From: Combretum micranthum
Taxonomy: Eukaryota; Streptophyta; Magnoliopsida; Myrtales; Combretaceae
Assembly (NCBI GenBank): GCA_024138025.1
Contig: JAMXBD010000058.1
Location: forward strand, 1,488,001-1,552,000
DNA length: 64,000 nucleotides
Reading direction: 5' to 3'
The translations under genes were made by a program, and so were the position numbers. Each line of letters begins with the position of its first letter. Positions within the stretch are counted from its first letter, which is position 1. Positions 46,745-58,591 of the stretch are shown here, in pieces. The notes beneath the pieces are model-generated. The model was not told where the DNA came from. It worked only from the letters and a program-made list of their open reading frames with translations, and searched no databases.

Positions 46745-47893
46745 ATGCAGCAATTTATTCAAACAAACAATGCAACACTAAGGAATCATGAAGCATCCAT
46801 TCATAATTTAGAAAATCAGATTGGACAAATTGCTAAGATGCTTTCGGAAAGAAACCAAGGAACACTACCGGGAAATATGGAAATGAATCCTAAAGAACAA
46901 TTAAAAGCTGTCTCCTTGCGTAGTGGAAAAGAACTCCAGCATGATAAAGAGAAGGATCAACAAGGAAAGGAGTTGGGGAAGGATGATGCAATTGAGCTAC
47001 CAAAAGAAAATGAAGACACCTTGAAAAAGCAACCGACCCCACCAATAGTGAAGGAATATGTGCCACCTATCCCCTATCTAACTCGGTTGAGGAATAAGGA
47101 CAAGGACCAACAATATGGTAAGTTTTTGGATTTATTTAAACAATTATATATAAATTTACCTTTTGTAGAAGCCCTTGCACAAATGCCACGCTATGCAAAG
47201 TTCCTCAAGGACATCTCGAATAAAAAGAAGCTGGAGGAAGTGTCTCATGTCACCCTTGGTGAAGGATGCTCGGCTATTCTCCAAAATAGGATTCCTAAAA
47301 AGCTAAAGGATCCAGGTAGCTTCCTTATCCCTTGTTCTATAGGTAATATGGAATTACAACATGCTTTAGCTGATTTAGGAGCTAGTATAAATTTAATGCC
47401 GTACAAATTGTTCAAAAGATTAGGCTTAGGAGAACCTACTCCTACCTGCATGAGTCTTCAATTAGCTGATAGGTCGGTTAAGTACCCTAGAGGAATAATA
47501 GAAGATGTCCTTGTAAAAGTGGAAAACTTTATCTTCCCGGTAGAATTTGTTATTCTTGACATGGATGAAGATGTAGATGTTCCACTTATACTAGGAAGAC
47601 CATTTTTAGCAACTGCTAGGGCTATTATAGACGTAGCGGATGGAAAACTAATTTTAAGGGTTGGTGATGAAGATGTAATAGTTAATATCCCTGTTTCTAT
47701 GAAAAAATCCATGGGCCAAGATGACTCTTGTTTTTCTATTGATTTGGTTGATTTTTCTATGAAGGCTTGTTTGTCGGAATTGTTATGTAAAGATCCTATT
47801 GAATACACTTTGCATGCAAATGATGATGATGACATAACAAATCCTGAAGTTTGGCATTTAAAAGAACAACTAAATAATGAAAACAAGTATTGA
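46745..47893 (+). CDS. Athila gag C-terminus and protease
   Basis: An open 382-codon segment. Its start ATG is internal to the original polyprotein. It begins with a gag C-terminal coiled part (LENQIGQIAKMLSER, KAVSLRSGKEL), then LPFVEALAQMPRYAKFLKDI, and then the protease with LADLGASINLMPYKLFKRLG (active-site DLGAS, usual for Athila) and VPLILGRPFLATARAIIDV. It ends in TGA at 47891, where one base separates it from the RT frame. Confidence 0.88.
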   Translation: MQQFIQTNNATLRNHEASIHNLENQIGQIAKMLSERNQGTLPGNMEMNPKEQLKAVSLRSGKELQHDKEKDQQGKELGKDDAIELPKENEDTLKKQPTPPIVKEYVPPIPYLTRLRNKDKDQQYGKFLDLFKQLYINLPFVEALAQMPRYAKFLKDISNKKKLEEVSHVTLGEGCSAILQNRIPKKLKDPGSFLIPCSIGNMELQHALADLGASINLMPYKLFKRLGLGEPTPTCMSLQLADRSVKYPRGIIEDVLVKVENFIFPVEFVILDMDEDVDVPLILGRPFLATARAIIDVADGKLILRVGDEDVIVNIPVSMKKSMGQDDSCFSIDLVDFSMKACLSELLCKDPIEYTLHANDDDDITNPEVWHLKEQLNNENKY

Positions 47894-48840
47894 GTAAAGA
47901 TGATTTTTTAAAAATAAACAGGGATGATATGATTATTGATAAAACATCTATTGAAGACCCACCTCTCTTGGAATTAAAACCTTTGCCTGATTTTTTGGAA
48001 TATGCATTCTTGGAAAATGATTCTAAATTACCTGTGATAATTGCTGCTAATTTAACTAAAAATCAAAAAGAGGAATTATTGGAAGTGCTTAGGAAACACA
48101 AGCAAGCAATTGCTTGGAAGCTAGCTGATATTAAGGGGATAAATCTTTCTTTTTACACTCACAAGATTAGATTGGATGAAAGTGCTAAACCTGTTGTGCA
48201 ACCCCAAAGGAGACTAAACCCCAATATGAGAGATGTCGTAAAGAAAGAAGTAATAAAATTATTAGATGCTGGGATAATCTATCCTATATCGGACAGTACT
48301 TGGGTTAGTCCGGTGCACGTGGTGCCAAAAAAAGGGGGAATGACAGTTGTTCCAAATGATAAAAATGAATTAATTCCTATGCATACTATCACGGGGTGGA
48401 GAGTGTGTATAGACTATAGGAAACTTAACTTAGCTACTAGAAAGGATCATTTTGCTTTCCCCTTTTTAGACCAAATGCTTGAAAGACTAGTTGGACATCT
48501 TTATTATTGCTTCTTAGACGGTATGTCAGGTTATTTTCAAATCCCTATAGCACCCGAGGATCAGGAGAAAACCACATTTACATGCCCTTTTGGTACTTTT
48601 GCTTATAGGCGAATGCCATTTGGATTGTGTAATGCTCCAGCCACATTCCAATGTTGTATGTTAGCTTTGTTTCAAGGTTTAATAGAGGATGGAATGGAGG
48701 TTTTTATGGATGATTTCTCTGTTTTTGGTGACTCTTTTAATTTATGTTTGGAGAATTTAGAAAAAGTCCTTACAAGATGTGAAGAGACCAACCTTGTGCT
48801 TAACTGGAGAAGTGCCATTTTATGGTACAAGAGGGCATAG
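47890..48840 (+). CDS. Athila reverse transcriptase segment
   Basis: This is open for 316 codons. It has RRLNPNMRDVVKKEVIKLLD, GIIYPISDSTWVSPVHVVPK, GWRVCIDYRKLNLATRKDHF, LDGMSGYFQIPIAPEDQEKT, FAYRRMPFGLCNAPATFQ and the active site EVFMDDFSVFG. A frameshift at about 48815-48825 ends it in the RT connection region. No ATG is expected at its start, as it belongs to a polyprotein. Confidence 0.9.
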   Translation: MSKDDFLKINRDDMIIDKTSIEDPPLLELKPLPDFLEYAFLENDSKLPVIIAANLTKNQKEELLEVLRKHKQAIAWKLADIKGINLSFYTHKIRLDESAKPVVQPQRRLNPNMRDVVKKEVIKLLDAGIIYPISDSTWVSPVHVVPKKGGMTVVPNDKNELIPMHTITGWRVCIDYRKLNLATRKDHFAFPFLDQMLERLVGHLYYCFLDGMSGYFQIPIAPEDQEKTTFTCPFGTFAYRRMPFGLCNAPATFQCCMLALFQGLIEDGMEVFMDDFSVFGDSFNLCLENLEKVLTRCEETNLVLNWRSAILWYKRA

Positions 48841-49490
48841 TGTTAGGACATAAAATCTCTCATAGGGGTATTGAAGTTGACTCAGCAAAAATTGAAACTA
48901 TTTCTAATTTACCACCCTCCACATCAATTAAAGCTATAAGGAGTTTCCTAGGACATGCTGGTTTTTACCGGAGATTCATAAAAGATTTTTCAAAAATTGC
49001 TAGACCTTTAACTCACTTGTTAGAAAAGGATGTAGCTTTTGAGTTCAATGATGAATGTGTTGAAGCATTTAATCTTTTAAAATCTAAATTAACTAATGCC
49101 CCAATCATGGTGGCACCGGATTGGAACTTGCCTTTTGAGTTAATGTGCGATGCTAGTGATTATGCCATAGGAGCTGTATTAGGGACAAAGGCGAGAAAAA
49201 TATTTCCAACCTATTTATTATGCTAGTAGAACCCTTAATGCCACACAAGAAAATTATACAACAACTGAGAAGGAACTACTAGCAGTAGTATTTGCTTTTG
49301 AAAAATTTAGATCTTATTTAATTCTTTCTAAAACAATTGTGTTTACTGACCATTCGGCTTTAAGATATTTATTTAATAAATCAGATGCTAAGCCTAGATT
49401 GATTAGGTGGATTCTCCTTTTGCAAGAATTTGATCTAGAAATTAGAGATAAAAAAGGAGCGGAGAATCTTGCTGCTGACCATCTATCTAG
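48822..49490 (+). pseudogene. Athila RNase H, frameshifted
   Basis: 48822-49226 has GHKISHRGIEVDSAKIETI, IRSFLGHAGFYRRFIKDFSK and the first catalytic aspartate in [17 protein letters not shown] frameshift near 49190 follows. The frame then continues with [35 protein letters not shown] and AADHLSRLE. Confidence 0.87.
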
Positions 49491-50896
49491 GTTAGAAAAT
49501 TCGGACTTAGATTGCTTAGATGAATCTGAAATTGATGATCGTTTTCCTAAGGAGAAACTCTATTCTATTCTGAAGATGAATGAGCAATTAAATGATAATG
49601 AAGTTCCATGGTTTGCTAATATATCAAACTATTTGGTAGCTAGAATAATCCCTAAGGAATTAAACTCCCATCAAAAGAAGAAATTTTTCTCTGATCTAAA
49701 GTACTATATCTGGGATGATCCATACCTCTTTAGGATTTGTGCTGATCAAATAATGAGAAGATGTGTTTCTAGATCCGAAGGATGGAAAATTTTGGAACAT
49801 TGTCATTCTGGTTTAACTGGAGGTCACCATAGCTCTAATAGGACAACACATAAAGTTCTTGAATGTGGCTTTTATTGGCCAACTTTGTTCAAGGATGCAC
49901 AAACCTTTAGTTCTAGGTGTGATCGATGTCAAAGATTAGGAAATAAATCTAAGAAAGATGAGATGCCCCAGAACTTTATATTGGAGTGTGAAGTGTTTGA
50001 TGTATGGGGGATTGATTTCATGGGGCCTTTTCCTAAATCTGATGGGAAACAATAATCTTAGTTGCTGTAGACTATGTATCTAAGTGGGTAGATGCTGAGG
50101 CCTTGTCTACTAATGATGCTAGAGTGGTTACCAAGTTTTTAAAGAAGCTATTTGCTCGGTTTGGAACACCTAAGGCAATCATAAGTGATAGGGGACTCAT
50201 TTCTGCAACTCACAAATGGAAAAGGTTTTGAGAAGATATGGAGTAAATCATAGACTAACTACTCCTTATCACCCTCAAACTAGTGGTCAAGTAGAGCTAT
50301 CAAATAGAGAATTGAAAAGAATTTTGGAAAAGTCAGTTGCTCTTAATAGGAAAGATTGGTCTGATAAATTAGATGATGCTTTATGGGCCTATAGAACAGC
50401 GTTCAAGACTCCCCTAGGAACAACGCCTTATAGATTAGTCTATGGGAAGTCATGTCATTTACCGGTGGAATTAGAGCATAAAGCATATTGGGCAATCAAA
50501 CAATTGAATTTTGATTTAGATGAAGCTAAAAAGAAAAGATTGTACCAATTGAATGAACTTGAAGAGATGAGACAAATGGCATATGAGAGTTCAAGGCTAT
50601 ATAAAGAGAAGACAAAAAGATATCATGACCAAAGGATTAAGCAATCTAAGGAATTTAAGGAAGGAGATAAAATATTATTATACAATGCCCGTCTGAGACT
50701 TTGTCCTGGAAAATTAAAATTTAGGTGGTCCGGACCTTTTGTAGTCACTAAGGTTTTTCCTTATGGTATTATAGAAGTGGAGCACCCAACTTCGGGAAAA
50801 TTTAAAGTTAATGGTCAGCTTTTAAAATTATATGTGGGTAATGATAATGATTTATTCAATAAGGAGGAGTTTAGGCTTCATCCTTTGCCAAATTAA
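49491..50896 (+). pseudogene. Athila integrase, two frameshifts
   Basis: The zinc finger is intact in sequence ([19 protein letters not shown] ... [11 protein letters not shown]). The first catalytic aspartate lies in [12 protein letters not shown]; a shift follows at 50053. AVDYVSKWVDAEALSTNDAR and IISDRG with the second aspartate are in another frame, and a deletion near 50210 restores the frame 50216-50896 with [20 protein letters not shown] (catalytic E), [20 protein letters not shown] and the [24 protein letters not shown]-terminal domain. Stop at 50894. Confidence 0.88.
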
Positions 50897-51774
50897 TTGT
50901 TTAAATAGGTAAAAGTCGAAGCTAAGGACTATAAACAAGCTTAAAAGTATAGATTAATAAAGGTTTTTATGTTGTTTTTAAGCTTATATTTATTTGCATG
51001 TGTTTATATTTTGTCTTGGTTTGATTTGAACAAAAATCCTGCAAAACAGCAAAAGTGTCGTGTAGGTGTCGTGTAGTGTCATGCACTTTTCCTGGTGATT
51101 TCCAATTTTTGACCAGAGAGTTGCACGACACTTTCAAAAGTGTCATGTAGGTGTCGTGTATATGTTGTGTAGGTGTTGTGCAGGTGTTATGCATTTTTTT
51201 TCCTGGTTGGGTTATTGATTTATCTTAAAAATAAAAGAACACAACACACCCAAAAACTGTTATGTATGTGTTATGTACTTTTACATATATATTTGAGTTA
51301 AAATTTCTTTTAGGGTTTCAAATCCTCAATCGTCTTCTCTGTTCTTCTTTTGAAATCCAAACTCATCCAAAACTCAGCAACACGAAAACCACCACCCTCA
51401 ACCCACCACCCACGACAACCCAACTACCTTCTCCACCATCCGCCACCACCCTCATCTTCATCAAGAACCACCAGCTCGTCACCACGCACCAGCTCGACAC
51501 CTCCGCACCCACTATCTTCTTTTTACAAAAAACCCAGATCAGCTACGAAACAACCACGCGCCACCATACACCACAGTCGCAAATTCCACCTTCTAATCAC
51601 GACAACTACCACAATAAAATCCAGAGCCTCTGCTTCCCCTGATCTAGCTTTTGTATTACCTAACGTCAGAAGTGAAAAACAGATCTCCCTCCAAACAAAC
51701 CCATCCTATACCAAGCAAACTTAGCTTGTTCTGTCCCTTACATTCCAACTCTAATTCTTCAATATTTAGACACA
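50897..51774 (+). other. Athila spacer between pol and ORF3
   Basis: Non-coding. 51054-51195 carries repeated GTGTCGTGTAGG-like units and an inverted repeat (51124-51147). 51340-51720 is a C- and A-rich stretch that keeps frames open by composition; I do not consider them genes. It may act as the leader of ORF3. Confidence 0.6.
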
Positions 51775-52335
51775 ATGCCTAGACAAAAATCCACTGCATA
51801 TATGAAAATTCCACCAAAGACTCCAAAGAAGTCAGAAACATCTTCAAGTGGAAAACCCATACAAGCTCCAGCCTACATGGATGATAGGGAGAAGGAGCTC
51901 TTCCTCTATTTATCTGGTAAGAAATTTATCCCTAATAGATTTATGACATGGGAAATGTTTAGACCATATGGGCTAGAGGAAATGCTCAAGAATTTAATCG
52001 GAAACCTTTTGAAAGATTATTTTCTATTGATGAAGCATTTTTTCAACAATTAACTGTTGAATTCTTGGCGACGTTGATTATTAAACATCCTGATCCATCT
52101 CATGGGCTGCGAAATGAGCTTTCTTTTCGAGTAAATGGTGAAAGGAGCTATAGCTCAACACTATGGATTCCAAATGCCTGTGGTCAATATGCCTTCTAGT
52201 TTTGGTGCAGGTTCTTCAGGGGGGTCTACTACACAAGGAGCTGGTGATGAAGCTCATGGAGACAAAGGAGATGAGGATGATGATCAGTCTGGGGGATATG
52301 AAGATGCTGCAGAGGATGCTGATGATGAGGATTAG
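51775..52335 (+). pseudogene. Athila ORF3 remnant, internally deleted
   Basis: The start is MPRQKSTAYM. The block KFIPNRFMTWEMFRPYGLEE, followed out of frame by FFQQLTVEFLATLIIKHPDP, resembles the N-terminal part of the ATHILA ORF family (PF03078-like). Near 52135 sequence jumps to a C-terminal part (IAQHYGFQMPVVNMPSSFGA) with a Gly/Asp/Glu-rich tail ending at TAG 52333. The family is usually several hundred residues longer, so most of the middle is missing. It is sometimes called envelope-like; no membrane segment is present here. Confidence 0.65.
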
Positions 52336-52578
52336 GAATTTGCTACTGTTCTGATTATTTGTGTTGTGTTTTGGCTATGTTTTTAAAGACTCCTATGCTG
52401 TTCTGCTATTTTTCTTTGCTGGCTAGTTTGATGGATGCATTTCTTGTGGTTTTGTTTTGTTAATATGAAGTAGTCATGAATGTATATATGATGGATATGG
52501 AGTAGAAGTTAAGTATCATGGTTGATATTTATCTGTTCTTCTAGTTGATGATTTGGACAGCTATGTATTTAGGAAGAA
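52336..52578 (+). other. Athila 3' UTR, left of the Copia insertion
   Basis: T-rich non-coding sequence that continues at 60218. Confidence 0.6.
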
Positions 52579-52583
52579 ACTTG
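52579..52583. repeat. Target-site duplication of Copia, left (ACTTG)
   Basis: Identical to 60213-60217. Confidence 0.9.
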
Positions 52584-53138
52584 TGTTGGGTTCCGAGGGT
52601 TTAAAATTTTTATAAAGATCAAATCCTTTTGTAGCGGAATCAAAAGAAAACCCTAACCTAGTATCCATGTGTATCGATTAGATCAGAACAAGATAAAGAT
52701 TTCAGATCCATACCTTTTAGTACTTTTTCAAATCTGGAAATTCGGATCTGAGATGTTGCAAACGCAAACACCCTCTACGGTATCCACACGAATGAATGCT
52801 CCTTAAAGATCCTCTGTGTGCTAGCACAATCTAGAACACCTTCTAGATTCGAACGGGATTAAACTTTCTAATCACGACTCTCGTGTTATTTGCTTTAGGG
52901 TTTACAGTGTTTCACTGCAGTCTAATGTGACAGCATGTGTTGTCTAACCCTAAAGACAAACCCTTATGTTCTATTTATAATGTCATTCAATAATGACATT
53001 TTTACCCCTTAATATAATCAGGGATAAATAATTATATTATAATTTATTAAATAAATTATAAGATAATTAACGAACATAAGAATCCCTAATCTAATTAGGG
53101 AACATAAAACTATTTGGCCTAGGGCATAATTACCAACA
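52584..53138 (-). repeat. Copia 3' LTR
   Basis: 555 bp. Compared with 59661-60212 it has a handful of substitutions and one short indel cluster near 53010. Confidence 0.93.
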
Positions 53139-53152
53139 ATCTCCCACTTGCA
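53139..53152 (-). promoter_or_regulatory. Copia polypurine tract
   Basis: On the minus strand TGCAAGTGGGAGAT directly precedes the LTR start TGTTGG. A second copy lies at 54167-54182. Confidence 0.85.
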
Positions 53153-54166
53153 TTAGGCCAAATTATAATTGTTTATTATTCCCGTTGGACTTATTTAAAT
53201 TCAGTCCACGATCCTTTTAGTTCATTCTTGTGTGTGACCCTGTAGGTTCACTTAATGTTGGCAGTAGATCTAAAACACACTTTAGATCTACAAGACATAA
53301 TTGGTCTCTAGCAAGACATTATGTCTACCCAAATTAAGTGAAGATCGGTGATCCGACTCTACCTATTAACAGTCAGTTATTTAATCCTTTTGTTACACGA
53401 TATCTTATAATTAAACATAAGGTGTGGATCAATACACACTTATATCGTTTAATCACATATTTCTTGATTCCAGAGTATGACTGACTTAAACAAATGATAT
53501 TGATAACTCCTTATCAATTCATTTGAGCATGGCCATGCATTTCTCAGTCTTACCCATCAAGAGGCCCAAAAGATATCTCTCTCAAATTAATGAGAGGAAC
53601 AAATCCCATCTTAATCACTCAACTTCCTCTACATGATTCATATTATGCCGAATCCCAACCTTTATAATTATCCGGTTAAAGATAATGTTTGATTGAGTCA
53701 AAACACAATATTTCTCATGTTGGAATCTATGATGATTTCAGGTCTAAGGACTAAAATAACACTGCAAATGAGAAATACTTATCGCATTGATCCATATAGT
53801 ATTCTCATATTTGGTCAATCCAATACAATGTACTCTTACATGTATTCATGTGCTGAATTGACATCTCATATCCATAATCAGTAAAACATGATCATCATCC
53901 AGCCAACATACTAGTCTTAATTCATTATTATTTCATATAATGAACGACTAGGGATAATTTAGAATAAAGTTATTTCTCACCTTATGGTTTTACTATTAAA
54001 GTGACATACTTTAATGACATAAGGAATAACCAATTTATTCAAGGAATAATACTTTATCAAAACAAAAAGCCAATAACAACTTTGATAAAGAAAATGACAA
54101 ATATACTATAATGATAATAAACATTCAAATGACATAGAATCCATATGGCTTAGGGCACATCATTAG
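53153..54166 (-). other. Copia 3' UTR, possibly containing an older LTR edge
   Basis: About 1 kb without a reliable frame lies between the pol end and the functional PPT. It begins (sense) with TGCTAATGATGTGCCCTAAG, similar to the LTR start TGTTGGTAATTATGCCCTAG. Confidence 0.5.
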
Positions 54167-54182
54167 CAATCTCCCACTTGCA
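54167..54182 (-). promoter_or_regulatory. Second polypurine-tract-like copy in Copia
   Basis: The 16 bases CAATCTCCCACTTGCA (plus strand) are identical to 53137-53152, directly after the RNase H end. Confidence 0.7.
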
Positions 54183-54189
54183 CTAAGCT

Positions 54190-54520
54190 TGGTTAGATAC
54201 AGGTCTAACACCTAATGCTCTAGTATGACCATCATACTTTGACTGTGGAAATGGCTTAGTCAATGGATATGCTACATAGTCATCTGTATGTACTTTGCAT
54301 ATCTTAACATCTCTTCTATCGATGATCACTCGAATGAGATGATAACATCTGAGTATCTTTTTGGATCACTGATGTGATCTTGGTTTCTTAGCTGCATCCG
54401 ATGCTGCTATATACTCTGCCTCTATGGTAGAATCCACAACAGTGTACTGTTTGGAACTCTTCCAGCTTATAGTATCTCCATTTAAACAAAATACATAACC
54501 TGTTTACGATCAGAAATCAT
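54190..54520 (-). pseudogene. Copia RNase H remnant
   Basis: Minus-strand translation gives ISWKSSKQYTVVDSTIEAEY and IAASDAAKK, the conserved RNase H box with its EAEY glutamate and SDA motif, followed by stops and frameshifts. Confidence 0.75.
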
Positions 54521-55420
54521 CAAAATTGGACTGGAAACTGATATTTATGTAACCATTTACCACAAGATCAGTTTCCTATCCCATTTGTCAAAACGACATC
54601 CTTAGTCCTTCTCAAGTACTTTAGACTGTTTTTGACTACTATCCAGTGACTCTCACATGGATCTGACTGATACCAACTAGTGATGCATAAACGACATCTG
54701 GTCGAGCGCATAACATGGCATACATGATGAAACCAATAGCAGAAGCATATGGAATCCTACTCATGTGTTCACGCTCCTCCTTCTAAGCAGGATATTGAGT
54801 CTTACTCAATTTAATTCCATGTGACATTGGGAGAAATCCTCTTTTAGATTTTTCCATACTAAATCCTTTTAATACTTTGTCAATGTATGCACTCTAACTT
54901 AGGCTAATGCTCCTTCTAGATCTATCTCAATAGATCTTAATGCCTAGAATATAGGCAGCTTCACCTAAGTCCTTCATTGAGAAACAATTTCCTAATCATG
55001 TCTTGACATTTTGTAATGTAGGAATATCGTTTCCAATGAACTATATGTCGTTTACATAAAACACTAAGAAAACTATTGCGCTCCCACTAACTTTCTTGTA
55101 AACACAAGATTCATATTCATTCTTGATGAAATCAAACTGTTTGATTGCATCATCAAGACGAAGATTCCAACTCCGCGATGCTTGCTTCAATCCATAAATG
55201 GATCTTTGAAGCTTGCAAACCCTATGTGAATTCCCTAGATTATCAAAACCCTCCGGTGGTGTCATGTACACATCCTCAATGATGTTTCCATTCAAGAAGG
55301 CTGTTTTGACATCCATTTGCCATATCTCGTAGTCATAATACGTAGCTATAACAAGAAGAATTCTCACAAACTAAAGCATGACTACAAGTGAAAAGGTTTC
55401 ATCATAGTCTATACTATGAG
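54521..55420 (-). pseudogene. Copia reverse transcriptase with altered active site
   Basis: The clearest piece (55367-55041) has EIWQMDVKTAFLNGNIIEDV, YMTPPEGF and LQRSIYGLKQASRSWNLRLD. The active-site box reads FYVNDI and not YVDD, directly followed by a stop. Neighbouring parts are broken. Confidence 0.82.
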
Positions 55421-56600
55421 TTTGCTTAAAACCTTTTGCAACTAGTCGTGCTTAGTAGGTATGCACTTTGCTATCCATGTCAGTTTTGTTCTTAAAAACC
55501 CATCTACACCCAATAGTCTTAACACCATCAGGTGGATCAATCAAAGTCTAAACTTGATTATCGTACATGGATTGCATTTCTAATTTCATGGTTGATAACC
55601 ATTTCTCAAGTCAGGGCCCTCCATCGCTTCCTGGTAAGATGTGGGCTCATCTTGATCTATGAGTATAACATCACAATTGTCAGTGTTGAGAAATCCATAT
55701 TTCTCAAGCTCATGATAAATCATACCAGACCTACCCGGGCCTTTAGCTAGGGTTCAGGCTCAGCAACTACTTGCAAGTTGATTGAACATCCATCATGGGC
55801 TATGTTAGTTTGTGGTTCTCGAACTTCTTCGAGTTATATTTTACTCCCACTGGTTTCTTTAGAGACAAATTCTCTTTCTAGAAAGTAACCATTACGAGCA
55901 ACAAACACTTTGTTCTCAAATCGGTTTTAGAAGTAATATCCCTTTTTGTTTCTTTTGGATATCCCACAAACAACCATATATTAGATTTGGGTGCGAGCTT
56001 GTCAGACACTTGACGTTTGACATATGCATCACAGCCCAATATCTTTAAAAAGACAAACTGGGACGTTTCCCATTCCATAACTCATATGGTGTCATTTCAA
56101 CCGATTTTGATGGAACCTCGTTCAATATAGACGCAACAGTTTCTAGGGCATACCCCAAAAAGAATATTGGAAGATCTGTCTGACTTATCATTGATCGAAC
56201 CATATCTAATAAGGTTCAATTTCTCCATTAGAAACACCAGTCCATTATGGTATTCTTGGAGGAGTTAATTGTGAGATTATCTCATAATCCCTAAGATAGT
56301 CAGAAAAATCTTGGATTAAATAACCTCTTCTAGCAGGTGAACTCAATGGTCTGCATACATTGTATGTATGAGACTCAACAAGTCAGTAGCTCTCTCACTT
56401 TTTCCAGTAAAAGGAGTTTTTGTCATCTTACCCATTACAAAGATTCTCATGATTCATATGATTCAAAATCAAATGAATCTAAAAACTCATCTTGATGAAG
56501 TTTTGATATGTGTTTCTTTTTAATGTGTCCTAAATGACAATTCCAGAAGTAAGTCGGATTTGAATCTTTTGGTATTTATATTATAAATGGACTTATTATC
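55421..56600 (-). pseudogene. Copia integrase and pol linker, degraded
   Basis: 56078-55878 has FLKILGCDAYVKRQVSDKLA and FVGYPKETKR, the integrase C-terminal GCxAYVKRQ/KLAPKS signature of Copia elements. The catalytic core upstream is not continuous. Confidence 0.7.
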
Positions 56601-56635
56601 AGATTCATCAAAGTTTAGAACATGGAGACCATTCA

Positions 56636-57000
56636 TTAAATGACTAAATCATAAAAGATGTCTCCATAATGGATGCAGATTGTATTATTCTCAATAACAA
56701 ATCTAAAACCATCAATGTCCAAACATGAAGCTGAAATAACATTGCTACTCATAGCAGGCACATAGTAATAGTTACTTAAAATAAATCCAGAAGGCAAAGC
56801 TAATTCAAAATTTCCTACAGCTAATACAACAACTTTTGCTCCATTAGCCACACGTAGGTCCACTTCGCCTTTTGCCAATTTTCTACTTTGCTTAAGACCC
56901 TACACATTTACACAAATGTGAGAGCTATATTTGGTATCTAATACCCTTGATATATAAGTAGATAAATTGACATGTATAACATAAATACTTAAAGAAATAG
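56636..57000 (-). pseudogene. Copia protease and gag-pre-integrase domain
   Basis: 56878-56636 has LAKGEVDLRVANGAKVVVLA, FELALPSGFIL and YYVPAMSSNVISASCLD. Just upstream, out of the open frame, LDTKYSSHIC appears where the family usually has LDTGCGSHIC, so the protease active-site glycine is lost. Confidence 0.7.
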
Positions 57001-57005
57001 TCTCA

Positions 57006-58540
57006 CTATCCTTTTTCCTTTTTCAGATCTTCCAAAGATAGTTTGCAATTCCTCTTCCAATGACCTGGTTCATTGCAGAAGAAGCAAACCCCTTCCTTTG
57101 GTGGTTTAACCTTAGGCTGGGTTTTGAGCCCTTTAGCTTTGGTCCGACCTTTCAGCTTTGCCCTTACCCCTACCATTGGCTTTTCTCTTCTTGCCTTATC
57201 CCTTTTGAACCAACACAATTCAATACTTGTGTGATCACAAATCTCTCATGCCTTGCCTATTGTTGGAACATTTCCTAAAGGTGTATGATCATATCGTATG
57301 CCTCCATGTCTTCCATTTGCTTCGAAGCTCAGGATTCATAGTGGCAAGCATGATGCAAGTGACATTCAAAGAGTCTACAACTCTTAGAGCATCAGCAACA
57401 AGTTCATTAGGGATTGGTTCATTTAATTTCCTTTCATCCTTAAGAACAATTCTTAAGTTACGGTACCAATCAAGGAAATTTGTGGTATTCAGATTATCTT
57501 TTCAAGAATCGATCGCAAGGTTATGTTGTTTGTTGTCATGATCTACATACAGAGGCATGCAAAGTTAATTATCTTTATATAAGTCATTTTACATACTTCT
57601 ACTATTTTATCAAATTAATAACCCTTCAATATTAATTTGGAAAACAAATTTTCTTAGTAGAATAAGATCCATATTTCACCAAATATTGAGTCAGCTTTGG
57701 CATGACGCTCAAAATTTAGTTATTTAGGTAGGAAACCCTTTTCCAATTACATCACATGTAACTCTTGTTATGGGATTGACATCACATGTCCCGGCCAAAT
57801 AATCCCATTTAATGCCATAGGCCCAAAACCGTTTTGATGGCTATTTAAGTCTAACCATTACGACATGCAAATAACACTATTATTCACTCCTGTCTGACTA
57901 GGATGGTCTTTTGTACCCTGCTTTGGCAGAACCTACAATTGGACAATCTAAGTCTTGACAGGTGTCGAAACATGGAAGGCATTTTATGACTTAGTATTTT
58001 GTAAAGGTTTATTTTATCTATATGTTAAAACCTTATCATATTAGATGGATACTAAGCATGTAAATGTGCAAACATGGTATCACATACATTCACATATATC
58101 ATCATATATGGTATAACATGCTTATAAAGAAAAAGAGAAAGTGTCATAGTATGGCCCTTAATCTATGTTAATCTTCATAAGCCAATATGAAGATCAACGG
58201 TCCAAACCTAAGGTGAGAATCCATAAGCATGGATTTAAAATGATAGAACTCATATCTTCATCATGGTGCTTTGACTTCTCCATCATCATGGGTTCGAAAA
58301 ATCTTCATTACATCTTCATGTCTTCATTACAAGATAAAGAAGATACAACAAAACCTACTACTACTAGTAGAATATAAATTACAACAAAACAAAACAACAC
58401 GCAGGCCGTATTTATAAAATTACAACCCAAGATGTAAAAGAAAGCAATCTGCCAATCACATAGGTCTTAGGGCCATACTATGCACCATGCATTCAACACA
58501 ACATATATGAAAATTATACATATGGCTTAAAACAATTCAA
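57006..58540 (-). pseudogene. Copia gag, degraded, with zinc knuckle
   Basis: 57218-57006 holds a CCHC knuckle, CFFCNEPGHWKRNC (C-X2-C-X4-H-X4-C), preceded by a Lys/Arg-rich basic segment. Upstream gag core (to about 57550) is interrupted. The gag start is not resolved. Confidence 0.7.
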
Positions 58541-58591
58541 AACCACTCATATATGTTGACTATCATAATAGTCGAAAAATTGCATGGGTCA

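Noticed and set aside
51350..51724. Long Pro/Ser/Thr-rich open frames on the plus strand
   Set aside because: Two overlapping frames are open at once because of C- and A-rich composition; the region is the Athila pol-ORF3 spacer.
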